Shown here: positions 49,501 to 61,047 of the stretch, piece by piece
Numbering within the stretch: position 1 is the first letter of the stretch
Layout: every line of letters starts with the position of its first letter
DNA from: Tetracladium setigerum
Lineage: Eukaryota; Ascomycota; Leotiomycetes; Helotiales
DNA length: 64,000 bases
Direction of reading: 5' to 3'
Assembly (NCBI GenBank): GCA_031472005.1
Contig: PZJY01000009.1
Span: forward strand, 2,480,001 to 2,544,000
Made by a program: the position numbers and the translations under genes
The notes under the pieces: model-generated
Seen by the model: the letters and a program-made list of their open reading frames with translations, nothing else
Database searches by the model: none
Told to the model about the DNA's origin: nothing

Positions 49501-49740
49501 TTATCAACTTATCTCTCATATAAAATGCCCTTCAAATGCAAAGTGATGGAGGTAGGGAGGGAGATGTGAAGAAATTCGGGAGGAGAAGATTGAAGAAAGA
49601 AAATTCGATAAAGGTGTACTGACTGGGTTCCTGTGATGGTTAGATATCCTAAGACGGCCAGCGGAAAGATACAGAAGTTTAAGCTGAGAGATATGGGGGT
49701 GGAGATGTTGAGGAGAGGAGAGAAGAGGACCGAGATGTAG
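46575..49740 (+). CDS. AMP-binding acyl-CoA synthetase, mitochondrial type (ACSF2-like)
   Basis: Nine exons: 46575-46865, 46942-47152, 47276-47337, 47435-47972, 48124-48202, 48307-48388, 48496-49065, 49206-49446 and 49644-49740. The basic N-terminus (MLLLRLSARSKRGAGAG) looks like a mitochondrial presequence. Adenylation motifs in order: FTSGTTSSPKAACLTH (P-loop with altered last Gly residues), YGMTETSP, MHTGDEAMMDEDGY, GRIKDLIIRGGENIHP and the catalytic Lys in YPKTASGKIQKFK. It activates a carboxylic acid, probably a fatty acid, to its CoA ester through an acyl-AMP. Exon lengths sum to one base less than a multiple of three. The misfit is at the exon 4/5 join, where an extra G in GGG at 47971-47973 would give CFGSVLG-YMATATTG. 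Intron 4 holds a GT microsatellite. Confidence 0.9.
48074..48096. repeat. (GT)n microsatellite in intron 4 of the acyl-CoA synthetase
   Basis: About 23 nt of uninterrupted GT. Confidence 0.8.
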
Positions 49741-50177
49741 GTAGGTAGGTAGGCATGTAGAAGAGAAGATCTTCAAATATTTAAGAAATATGAAGCTGCA
49801 AGCAGGAATTTTTATGGAAGTCAAGATGAGAATTTAGATGAGAGATAGTTTCATCAGAGATTCTGTCTGGTTTGATGATTACAAACTGCTGCTGTGGTAA
49901 TAGCTTTTTAAATTCTACTTTATACCGAATCGCCTACTCATTAAGCAAATTGCAAACAAAATGATATATATATATATTGATCTGTCGAGCCACGTGCACA
50001 AAGACATCCAGGTTTGTAAATTCTCATTCTTCTAGACTTACTTATCTAACCTGAGACTTGGGTATGAAGTAGGTAACTGATTCCCAAAAGAAACAGCCTA
50101 CCTACCCTACTTGACAGGAATCTCCAGCTCTCGCTCCCACTCCTCCAAAATACCACCCAAGCATGAAACAGATCTAT
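49741..50177. other. convergent 3' intergenic region
   Basis: Between the stops of the acyl-CoA synthetase and the MFS transporter. It begins with a GTAG repeat (about 49740-49754) and contains a TA run (49968-49977). Confidence 0.5.
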
Positions 50178-52291
50178 CTAGTGTGCAAATCTGAAATCCA
50201 ACCTCTTATTCCCCTCATCAGTCGTAGTAGCCAAATACTCAATCCTCTCATCCTCCGTCATCGCCTGCCACTTCGTCTCTCTATACTTATTCCTCTGCGT
50301 GTAATAGACCTTCACAAAGGTGTAAATGGCCAAATTGGCAATACAGATCGAGAGCAAGACACGATTACCACGCTTGTAGCGAGGAGCGTCGTCCTGACGG
50401 TAGATGTTGGAGATGATGATGCCGGATGTCTGCACGAACATGTTATATAGCGCTGCCGAGACGGTGCGGGATCGGACGGAGTTAGAGTTGCGGGAATTCC
50501 AGGCGACTTGGATTGGGTGGGCTGGGTGGAATTTGTAAGTTTATTGGCTTTCGTTTTTTTCGTAGGATCGGGGGATGAGAGGCAAATTGGGGGAGAGGGG
50601 TTTAAGTAAAAACTTACCAGAAGGGTATGACAAAAGACAAGTCATAATCGCGTAGGAAGTCCACTTGTTGATAGAGGTGATGTCCTTGACGTAGATGAAA
50701 ATCAAGAAAGGAAGAGCCCATACCTGGGGAATTGCCGCTGTGAATGTCAATTCCTTCCAGATTTCGGCTACGTAGGTCAATGCCATCATGGTGAACATGT
50801 GGAAAACAACGGATGGAACCACCAGCAAATTCGTGTGGAATGTGTCGAATCCGAGTCCTCGCAGTGTTAAGGTAAGATACTGATTTGGTGGCCCCATCGG
50901 GATTTGGAACATGAGTCCGAGAACATATAGTGGCCAAAGATCGTAATCACACATGCTCTTCCAGAGTAACTTGGGGGTGATGGGCTCTCGGTTATGCATA
51001 TAGCTTTTAGTTGGGTCCTCTCGGATGACGCGATTGACCATAATAACTTCCTCCCTATTTCCTTATGTTAGTAGCGAAGACTACACAGGCAGCATACTTC
51101 ATACTTCTCAGTGAACCAGCCTTTCTTTCCTCGCAAGGTACTGGCCGTTTGAGTAGGGCTTGGTGGCATGAAAACGAATGATGCAATACCAATCACAAAA
51201 GTGAGAATACCCTACGATTTGTGAGCGGTGGTTTTCAGTGAGCTACAATTTTCGTCAACTTACCTCAATCAAAAACAGCCAACGCCATCCTGCGTATCCA
51301 AGATGCCCTCTCAAATGCAACAGACCAAAGGCCAGGAATGCTGCAATAACATCGGCAATCGACATTGCAGTCCAGAAGAAGCCAAGACGGAGACTTAGTT
51401 CATGGTGCTTGTAGAAATAAGAAAGGTAGAGGATGATCTGCGCTGGTCAGCATTTGGAAGGACCGGCATTCTAGAAGTAGCCTTACATCTGGAATAAATC
51501 CTCCCTGCAGCATTCCAAGAAGGGCACGGCACGTCAAAAAGCTTCCTCTTCCACTCAAGAAGAATTGAAGGGCAGCCACAATAGACCAGAGGGTGATCTG
51601 CGCCGGGATCCATCTATCAGGACCCACCCATTTAGAGATCAACTGGGACGGTAGTTCCGCGCAGAGGAATGCAAGTTTGAAAACAGTGTTGCCCAAATTG
51701 AAGTCTGCCAAGGTCAGCCGACGTAGAAATAGAGTTTGATAGGTTGGTTGCACGCACCATTTGTACCCATTTTAAGATCTTTCAAGAAATTGTCCGTGAC
51801 AGCCTGACCGATGTTCGCACGGTCCAGTTCAAGGGCCATAAACATAATACACGCCCATACCTAGTTAGGTTAGTAGAGTAAATCTCCGGTATTTCACCAT
51901 CACATTCTGCACATACCATGATTCTGAGATCGATCTTCCTGATTAGCTTGTGTTCTTCTCCCCAAGTCCAGCGTGCCAAAGGATCGAAACGTTTGAGATT
52001 TTCCCATTCCGCAGGAGGTTGGTATTGTTTGGCGGTATCAGGGTCATCAAAGACAGACACCTGGGTTGCAATTGCATTTGGATCATAAGTCTTGTTCCGC
52101 TGCCACCAGAATCTCTTCTCATCGGCAGGCACTCCCAAGGCGGAGGTGTTGTCGTAAACTTGATTTGCTCTAACGGTGGAGACATTCTTCTCATCGGATG
52201 AACCTTTGCTGGAAGAGTCGCTACTGGCAAGAACTCCGTCAGAACCATTGGCAGGTCTGCCGACAAACGCCTTTGCTAGACGTGTGGACAT
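50178..52291 (-). CDS. MFS anion:cation symporter, Dal5/allantoate permease type
   Basis: Seven exons: 51917-52291, 51758-51860, 51487-51704, 51264-51437, 51105-51211, 50618-51054 and 50178-50521; 585 aa, in frame with no missing base. A long hydrophilic N-terminus (about 120 residues) precedes roughly 12 membrane helices. ACS-family features are IMVWACIMFMALELDRANIG, LPSQLISKWVGPDRWIP, RALLGMLQGGFIPD, GWRWLFLIEG, FTEKEEVIMVNRVIREDP and YDLWPLYVLGLMFQIP. The family moves organic anions such as allantoate, nicotinate, pantothenate or sulfonates with protons across the plasma membrane. It is divergent from the TauD-type dioxygenase, which suggests a sulfonate substrate (inference). Confidence 0.9.
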
Positions 52292-54067
52292 GGTGTCTTG
52301 ATTGGGTGGAACAGAGGGGGTAATTGATGAACTCCTTTTTCCGAGGAGAAGCAGTGATCAAGTCCCTTATATACCTTCCAAGTCCCAGCATATGCATCAA
52401 AAGAGAAATCCCACAATCAGGGTACTGGTTGCCGAAGTTGATCCAGCAAGCTGAACAAAATTCACATCTTGACGCTGGGAATATTCGCAATCTGCAATTG
52501 AAATTCCATCAGTGATCAGGAAAAACACTCTCTCGCACAGTCCGATAGTCTTTCATAAATTAGAATGATACAATGCGGCCACCCCCCACTGCCAATGGCA
52601 AGTTCCTCCGGCTTTGGAGCGTCGTCCGAAAGTCGCAGTACATGATGAACGATGCAAGAGTAAAGATAAGCGAAAAATGTGGCAAAAGGATGCTTGTGTC
52701 CCAGAGTTTGGCACATATCGATCCGCCGGCTTGGATCGCGAATATATCCTCCATGTTCGCGCCATCGAACAAAAAAAACGGGGTTCTAGACCGGCAACCT
52801 GTGAGACGACTAGATAACAGGTCCTTTTGAGGGGCGCACTCTCTTGGAACATGCACCAAGAGAAGAGTACTCGACCAAGAAGCGGAATGGCTTGCCAAAT
52901 GTACCTAAGAAGGCTTTTTTAGTATGTGGAATGTGCCAAATGAGACGATAATAAAGCAAGAGAGGTGGACGGCAGATTTATGGAACATGGCCGGAAGACA
53001 GGATTGCGTGCGAAGATTTGCCCGCTATGTACTCAAGGTGGGATGAGATAGTTCCAACAAAATGCATTCACAGATCTTGAGATTCTTCATCACTGTGATG
53101 GAGCATTCAAAGCCCCTTCCTGATGCTGTCTTCGAGGCCTCTCTTTATGCTGGGACTGCGATTCGAGTGACTCAGAATTAACTCTTGAAATCATTTCTCC
53201 GAGTGCTTAATTCGAGGCGTGCAGGCATGAACATGAAGTTGCCCTTGCTCACAGCGACGAATGATGGTTGTCAACTTTGATGATGTTTAATACTTCAGAA
53301 TCACGCACTTCACAGACTTGACGTTCAAGCCGCTCGGACCGACTTCCTCCACCTCCACCAAGCGACGGTCACGTGACTGTATTGTTTATCTTTCATTTCG
53401 ACCTCCTCCACATTTTGTTCTACTGCCTTGGCCTTCCCATTATTGATACCAACATCATAACTCTCATGCCATTAAAGACAATATTGCCGACTTGGTATTT
53501 TGACGGTTCTTGTGATGCAATGAAAACCCTTATCTCCCCAGGTTCGATAAGGCTGTTTTGTGGCCGGAATGAGTCGCGGACGCGAGACGCATATATTGCG
53601 TGAGAGCAGGCCAGCCTTTCACCATTATACGCAAATATTTTGCTATTTTCAGATATGAACCACTACCACGGGCCTGGCCATCAAACCCACGTTTCCCTTC
53701 CCGCATTGCCCCGTTTCGTTTAGATGTGCTCCTCGTCCAGCTCCCCACGTTTGTCGCTTCACTTTGTCGCATCCTTCCTCTCAATCCATCCAATCCATCC
53801 CCGTGGATTACATTTCTATGGCCTAGATTCCGGTGTTAAGATGTAAATCCGTCTTGTCTTACAGATCATCTATGGTGTCAGTATTGACGATCTGATACCA
53901 TTTTCCGATGTTTACATTATTCTCTGCGATATCGGTTAAAAACAACGTTCATTTAAGGGAGATGTTATCCCAATGAAGAAGTTAAAATCGTTTCTTTTGC
54001 AATAGTCAAATCCAGCTTTTCCACGGAACTCCATCAGATAAGAACTAATTCCCACATCAATTTGAAA
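52292..54067. other. 1.8-kb divergent promoter region, MFS / TauD pair
   Basis: Shared upstream DNA of two head-to-head genes of likely linked function. No coding region is supported; frames at 52516-52898 have no domain. A TATA box for the MFS gene lies at about 52367-52375. Confidence 0.45.
52366..52376 (-). promoter_or_regulatory. TATA box of MFS transporter
   Basis: TTATATACC on the plus strand reads GGTATATAA on the minus strand, about 75 nt upstream of the ATG at 52291, a typical fungal spacing. Confidence 0.5.
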
Positions 54068-55508
54068 ATGGCACCTTCAATCACCGAGGCGGTTTCTCAA
54101 ACCACTGACCACATCCAAGAGAAGCTTGCAGCATTGACCGACAAGAAGGCTCAAAATGGCCACCCCACAGAGATTGAAACTTCAGCTCCAGCTGTTCAAG
54201 AACCAGAAGTAAAGCCCGCCGAGGAATTGGAAGTCAAGCCTGTCGAAGAATTGACAAGACCAACCGAAGTCAAGCCAACCGAAATACTTCAAGCCAAGCC
54301 ACTTGATGAGACTCATCTCGAGACACAGCACAAAGAACCTCTTGTACTTTCCGGTGCCCTGGACTCATTCCAAAGCTTTGATGTGACCCCAGTCATTGGA
54401 CGGGAGTTCATTGGAGTAGACCTTGCAGCTTGGTTGACAGCTCCTAACTCAGATGACTTAATCCGGGACCTGGCCATCACAAGTAAGTATCCATTCACGA
54501 TTCCTTAGATGCGTTCTAACATCTCAGTCTCTCAACGCGGAGTTGTCTTCTTCCGAAAGCAAGACGGCATCACCAACGACCTTCAAAAACAACTGGTGCA
54601 ACGTCTCGGCGAGCTCTCGGGCAAGCCATCCACCTCAAAACTCCACATCCACCCTGTTGCCAATGCTGGTCGCGAACTTGGAGGCAAAGACGATGAAATA
54701 AGCGTCATTTCCTCGGAGCAGGCCAAGAAGATCTACTCTGGCAGATTCACCGACAACAAAAAGCAAAGTCTCAAGGACATCTGGCATTCGGATATCACAT
54801 TCGAGCCAATTCCATCTGATTATGCATTGCTTCGATTGACGCAATTGCCAAAGACTGGTGGTGGTAAGTTCCCCATCTTTCCCATCTTCCTATACTTGTC
54901 AACTTGACTTGATCTAATGAGACATATACAGACACCCTCTGGGCATCTGGTTACGAAGTCTACGACCGTATCTCACCTCCATATCAAAAATTTCTCGAAT
55001 CCCTCACTGCCACATACGCCCAGCCTGGCTTCAAAGAAGCCGCCGACAAGAATGGCTTTAAGCTCTACGCCGGTGAACGCGGAGCTCCCGAAAACGTTGG
55101 CGACGTATTGGAAGCTGTCCACCCGGTCATCCGCACAAACCCTGTCACAGGCTGGAAATCCGTCTTCGCAGTCGGTCATCACGTCCAAAAAATTAATGGT
55201 TTGAGTGAGCTAGAGAGTAAGGAGTTGCTTGATAGATTCGTGAAACTGGTTGTCGAGAACCATGACCTTCATGTGAGACATCGCTGGCAAAACGAGAACG
55301 ATCTGGCGATTTGGGATAACAGGAGTGTTTATCATGCGGCTACTCCAGACATATACAACGAGAATTTGGGAGAGAGAACTGGGCAACGAGCAGTCAGCTT
55401 GGGGAGAAGCCATACTATGATCCACAATCTACTGGAAGGAGAGAGGCTTTGGCGAAGAACTTGGAGGCCAAGCAGGCTGAAAAAGGAGAGAAGGTGGAGG
55501 CAGCTTGA
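54068..55508 (+). CDS. TauD/TfdA-type alpha-ketoglutarate-dependent (sulfonate) dioxygenase
   Basis: Exons 54068-54482, 54528-54863 and 54932-55508; introns GT-AG (45 and 68 nt). An N-terminal extension of about 90 residues has EVKP/PTE-type repeats. The catalytic domain follows: GVVFFRKQDG, LGELSGKPSTSKLHIHP, iron ligands in WHSDITFEP (HxD), the distal His in RSVYHAATPD, and the 2-oxoglutarate-binding Arg in RTGQRAVSLG. It hydroxylates a substrate such as taurine with loss of sulfite, using Fe(II), O2 and 2-oxoglutarate. One G is missing at G4 55401-55404; restoring it gives the usual Pro/Tyr motif and an Ala/Lys/Glu-rich end at 55506-55508, 442 aa. As given, the frame runs on to 55536 with an atypical Arg/Trp-rich tail. 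Confidence 0.92.
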
Positions 55509-55942
55509 GAAGATGTTCTTAGTAAATATGACTTAATTCTATCCATGCTGCACCTTCGACAACGAAGTAGACCCACCAATATGTCACATCTAGCCGTGAA
55601 CGACGCCATGCTCTCCAGACCTCACAGAAGAGAGGGAGATGTTTAGGCCCAAACATGATTTGACAAATGTCGTGTACAAATAGCGAATCGCTCTACTCCA
55701 AGATAAGACTGCAAATAATCATGTGATTTCTCAAGTTTTGTCCCGTGTCCTCACCGAGGAGAACGGCTTGATGCAAGTTACTACCGGCTCACTTGATGTC
55801 AATGCCGCAACAAAGTCGGGAAGGACGAAATGTGATGAAGCATAAATCCATTAATCAAGGTATATGCCGTTCCATTTCCTATTGCCATCAAACGCCCAAC
55901 AAGCCCGCCAGCAAGCGCAATCACTGCCTCCATAAATATACA
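55509..55942. other. convergent 3' intergenic region
   Basis: Between the stops of the TauD-type gene and the TBC gene. Nothing else seen. Confidence 0.5.
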
Positions 55943-58900
55943 TCAACGCTCGAACTCTACGAATTTCTCTGTAGCTGTACTTGGACGCCTAGCTCTTGAA
56001 CTACTTCCAGTCGTGGCTCCCAAAGAATCTTGCTTGACTTCGTCAGCACCTCTTCCACTACCAGCTTGAGCATCCGCTCCTTCTAATAGATCCATGTCCT
56101 CGGACCGAACACTCCTCCTCTCACCATCTCCGCCATAAGTAGCACGTTCATATCCTTCCTCGTCTTCCTCTTCGTCTTCCCTTCCAGTGGCGTTCTTCTC
56201 CATTTCTTTCTGTGCTTCGTCCATTCGCCTTCTGACTTCCTGGGCAACGCGCATTCCATCTGTGACAATGTTGTCTAATACACCACGAAGACCTTTGCCT
56301 GGTGGAACAGCACCTGCCGAGCTCGTCCCACCAAGACTGCCAATAGGGCCTTGAGAAACCGCACTAACTGCGCGACCAAATCCGAGACTTGAGAAGGTTG
56401 TTAGATTTGACGCGGAATGGTCTGCAAGCTTGTCTGATATGCGGAAGGAGGCAGGGAAGGAGGATTCGAAAAATTGTTCGAGAAGTTCATCAGCCAGAAC
56501 AACCATTCGGAACGTGGGCAAAGTAATGTGGAGAGGTTTTGACGGATCAAGGGCTGCATTTGCTGCTTCGGATTGGGCTTTGGAAACACTTCTGTGTCGT
56601 TCAAGCTTACCATCCGCCGGCGGTGGTACAGATGACAAGCCTGTTGGTTTCTTGCCACGTTTGGGCGATTCTCCAAGGTCCAAAAGGTCTTCATCGCTAT
56701 CCTCGCCAATATCGAAATCTCCATCTGCTTTCGCTTCTACGTTCGAATTGTTCTGTGGGTGGTCTGGATCGGCATATTCGAAACATCGTCGAATGAAGGC
56801 ACTGACACTGCTCAAGAATCTCTCATTCGTCGAGCCATGGGGACCTTCAGCAGGACCACCATTTCCTGCTTCGTACTCACTAAGTCCAACCATCGAAGTG
56901 GACGGGGTCAATGAGCCGTCGAGCCCTCTTCGCGAGAGGAAGAGAAGAGCTTCTGATATCCTGAGAATCCCTTCCCTATCCACCTTTCCATCCCCATCAT
57001 CGTCGTAAAGCTCAAAGAAATACGTGATGCTTCCCATAATATCACCCTTCCCCTTGATCTGAGCCAACCCAGTAACGACATCTTGAAGAGTCAAGGCGGA
57101 ATTCATACCAACATCCCACCTCCGGAAGAGGCGCTGCATAAACTCGTGATCTGCTGGTTCTGGATTTCCATGACCCCAAGGCGACAGGGAAACTTCCCTC
57201 CGCCTTATGGTATTTCCAAAATAAGAGTAATTGTTGTCCTCTTTCTCTGGCGGACTTGGCGAGTCTGTAATCGCCCATCTCGACATTCCAGCCAAAAACT
57301 CACGGAATCCATCATAATTCATCAATGTGGGGCTTGGCCCAAGTCCAACACGGCCCTTTTCGACACTTTGACTCTCTCCCAGTCCAGTCACTACTTCGGT
57401 GGCCTTCGCTCTCCTAGCCTTTTCTCGACGATCCATTTCCTCCTGTATCATTTGATTCCTCTGCTGGCGCTCATAGAGGATTCCGTAAAATCGATCGTAT
57501 AATGCACCAAGATCATCAGCACTCAGTTTCTTGCTTTCGGGTCCAAGATTTCTGATCGATGTCCGTTTTGCAAAACTTTCAATATTGTTGAGAACTGCGT
57601 CTTTATGCTTCATGCGTTGCTCAACGATGCTATTCTGAGTGATACCAGAAAACTCTTTGAAAGCAACGACCATGAGCTCTTGGAAACGAGTGACTGCCCT
57701 CAGCTTTGCATTCTCTGATTTGGGATGTGCCGATTCGTCCAACTTTGAGAAGTATGCTTTTAAGACTGAGATGAAAGCTCCGTCATCCGTGGCGTCCAAC
57801 AACTCTTCTCCGTTGATCCTCAAAATTGCAAGTCCAACTTGGAACAAAACCTTGGGTCCCTCTAAGAAAAACACATCCAACACCCGGAATGCGAAAACAA
57901 GCGGCATGGAGTTGATATAAAGTGACAAAAACCATGGTAGTGATACAACCGATAGCTGAACATCCGATTTGACCAAATGATCCCACAAAATCGGCATAGT
58001 CTTCTCGACCAGAGACTCAAAAACACGTTGATCTAGCAAGGTTCCATACATCGTTGTCGAGTAGTATCCAGGAAGAAGTCTGTCGCAAAGTGTTCGGAGA
58101 AGAAAGAAAGCCTGTGCTTCTGATATGTAAATCAACAACGCCGCCACCACAATGTTCATTGCCTGGCAGTATCCAACTTCCTCGTCGATCCAACTGTATG
58201 CGGTGAGGACTCTCCTCAGCCGGCCAATACCCTCCTCGCTCTGGAAACCCGGATATTCTGGCAAACTTCGGTTCAAGTCCTTCTCGATCTCGTCGATTGC
58301 AAGAGATTCTCGTCCTTCGAATTTGGCCAGGGTATCCGCATACATAGTAGGGTTCTCTAGCCTTAGATACAACGAGCCCGAGCTCTGTTCCCAGATCTCT
58401 CCCCTCAGTCGGTTCGGTAATCCAACTCGTATAAGCTTATGAAAGGTAGGTTGTCGAATCAGAGTGACGTTTCTGCCATTGTCTCGAAGATATTCCCCCA
58501 TAGTCTCATCTTACTCCTATCCCTGAGCTTCCGAGCGTCTCCTGGATATCGAAATGTCATTCCAAGTCCGGCATCTGGTGGCTCGCTGCCCTTTCTGCCT
58601 TCCCCCTGCAACATGTATTCGGAATAGCATTCTGCAACGACCCGTTTAAGCTTGGCTACCTCGCCGACCCCGACTTCAATCCTTTCTTCAGTCCATCACA
58701 AAACCTCTCGCACGCCTGTCTACTCCCTGCCAGTTGTATTGTGATCTTCTGCTGGTAGACTGGGGTTTTGGAGGTATCATTTGTAGGAGTGTTCGTCAAC
58801 CCATTCCAGGTTGTAATCGCCAAGGCGAACTGGCGAGGTTAGCCTGGAACGAAGGGTTGAATAATAGGTAGGTAAGCTCCTACCTGATAGTTTTGACTGT

Positions 58901-59330
58901 GAAGACGTTCAACGCGTCTGATGGCACACAAAGGTAGTGTGAAACCATTTCCACTGGGACCTGCTCCATGAGTCTGGCCCGTAAATCCAGAGGATGTACT
59001 GGTGCTCGCTGTCTGCAGGAAGCTGGTGGGCTGGGTCGAGAAGCAGAGGTACGACTCGCTCAGGTGCAGCTTGCCGGCATAGTGATATCCAGCTCTGTCT
59101 CTATCCCGATCTTTCTCTCCCTGGGTGGCATTTGGGGAATAGGCGATTGGCGGAGAGATGGTGAGCTCTGCGGTGATCTCCTGAAGAGGGGTCTGCGAGT
59201 CTGGGAGTCGAAACTGATGGCGGAAAAGTGTTGATTTGGCTGGGTTGCGGTCGGAGGGCGAGATGTTGAGGGCTTGAGTCGGGTCAATGAAGGACTGAGC
59301 CTTTTGCACAAGGCTGGAGAGGTTGAACAT
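55943..59330 (-). CDS. GRAM/TBC/EF-hand Rab GTPase-activating protein, Gyp2/Mdr1-like
   Basis: Exons 58884-59330 and 55943-58829, with a 54-nt GT-AG intron; about 1111 aa. The N-terminal ~300 residues carry a GRAM-like region (YHYAGKLHLSESYLCFSTQ, FTLPLCAIRRVERLHS). The TBC domain follows: GLPNRLRGEIWE, the Arg finger in IDEIEKDLNRSLPEYP, the Gln finger in EEVGYCQAMN, and LPWFLSLYINSMP. A later EF-hand-like loop is YDDDGDGKVDREGI. The tail is acidic and Ser-rich. Such proteins stimulate GTP hydrolysis by Rab/Ypt GTPases in vesicle traffic. Two single-base gaps at C4 58668-58671 and C5 58495-58499 (plus-strand view) split the gene; without them the 852-aa frame starting at 58501 looks like a shorter protein lacking GRAM. 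Confidence 0.92.
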
Positions 59331-61047
59331 GGTTCATGATCTTGAATGGTGGTTGTTTGTTGTCATGAACGGTTGGTCTCTTGTCTCTTGTTCCTCCAGA
59401 GCCTGAGACGTAGGACTTCTCAGCTGCTCCGGGGACGACGGGGTCGAGCTCCTCAATCAGCATCATCCCGCCGCTAGACGGGCCAATCAGAAGCGCCTCT
59501 ATAACGATTGGCGCGAACAACAAAACATGCAAAAGTCGTCAAGGACCCAAAGTGTGAAAGGTCCTCTGTTGATATAAAAACTAAAAAAAAAAAAACTTAC
59601 TACTGCTTTTCTCACTCTTGAAAAACGAGTACTGGTGGTTGGAATTTGAAAGATATTGGGAAGAGAAGTAATGGCCTAGGCTTTAAATACTCATTATTAC
59701 TATATGGAACATACTAAATCGGTTGAAACTACTATGCACCGTCCAGCTTCACAATCTGCCTGCTAACATCAAAATATCTTGAACGAAAACAAGACGGGCT
59801 GCATGCTTCCATTACAAATGCACAAAAATTTCTGATGTATGTGTCCCTCTCGACCATCGTCAACATTCTTATTCTGCAAAAGTACTTCATACCGCCGTGG
59901 CCAAGGCCGGCAAACATGTGCCGGAATTGTGACGGGTCTTTTTATCCCGAATCCTTATTTACCACTCATCGGCAGAGTAGTATCGGTGATAATGCCTCTG
60001 ATCCATTCAGCTTGCACTCTTCTTATTATTACGGTTCATATTCATCAAGTCCTCGCACACAGTACTTCCCATAGGCACACATTGTTAAGAGCCCCAGGAC
60101 GGAGGGTTCCGTTTCGGTTGCGGAACTCGACAGCCCTTCAAACTTGGGAATAGACAAGGTTAGAAAAAGATATTTGTATCAGAGAGCTGGAAAGAAGGTA
60201 GAGTATAGAGGGATGATATCCAGAATATCTGGTGCTTGGGGATCGATCATAAAGAGAACCAAGCAGCCTAACTACAGACTCATGATCACATCGACTTATG
60301 GGTGAAGTTTCATCTCGATCAAAATTAGAGCATCGATTTTGAAGTTAGAGCCAAGCCTGGCTTGGCGTAAATAGATTGAAGTTGAGGCTAGATTGGGAAA
60401 GTGCTATATGTCAATAAAGCCTGTTTCCATTTGTCCATCTACTTTCTGATAACCTCCAACCTCAGGTGTTGCTGCATTCGTTTAATATTATAGACTCTGC
60501 CAATCATATTTGGGTGTTTTTACACAGATTGAGCTGGATGGTAAGACGTGACACATTTCACGGGGTTGGTGATTGGAATTCGCTGTCAAGGTTTGATGCC
60601 GACATTGGGTTTCAGGTCTCCAACTTTGACGGCACTTGGTGATTTTGCTGACCCGCCAAAAGTTCAAATATTCGAGTAAAACGACCTGAATCTCTAACCT
60701 GTGCTCAAATCGGAAACTTACATCCATAGACCTGAGCATTTTGACAAGTATGATGCGCTGACCCTGACCAAAATCAGTTCGCTCAGCACCTTTCTTTCCA
60801 AATCACCAAATCGAACTCTCTTTCCTGCAGACAACTAAATAACATTTCCCAGATAGTACAGTGTATCCTTCAACATGAAAAGTCTGAGATCATAAAATTT
60901 ATATATATGCTTAGCCCTGAATTCTCTTGGTATGAAAGATAATCCCCTAAAAACGCCAGGCAATTTGTTAATGAAGACTTCCTATGTACGCATTTCAAGC
61001 TTCCGAAAAGAATGCTACAAGAAACGCATTACCAACGAATCACCACC
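59331..61047. other. intergenic region
   Basis: Promoter of the TBC gene at the left; 3' flank of the conserved secreted/membrane protein at the right. An A-rich run lies at about 59582-59595. No gene recognised. Confidence 0.45.
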
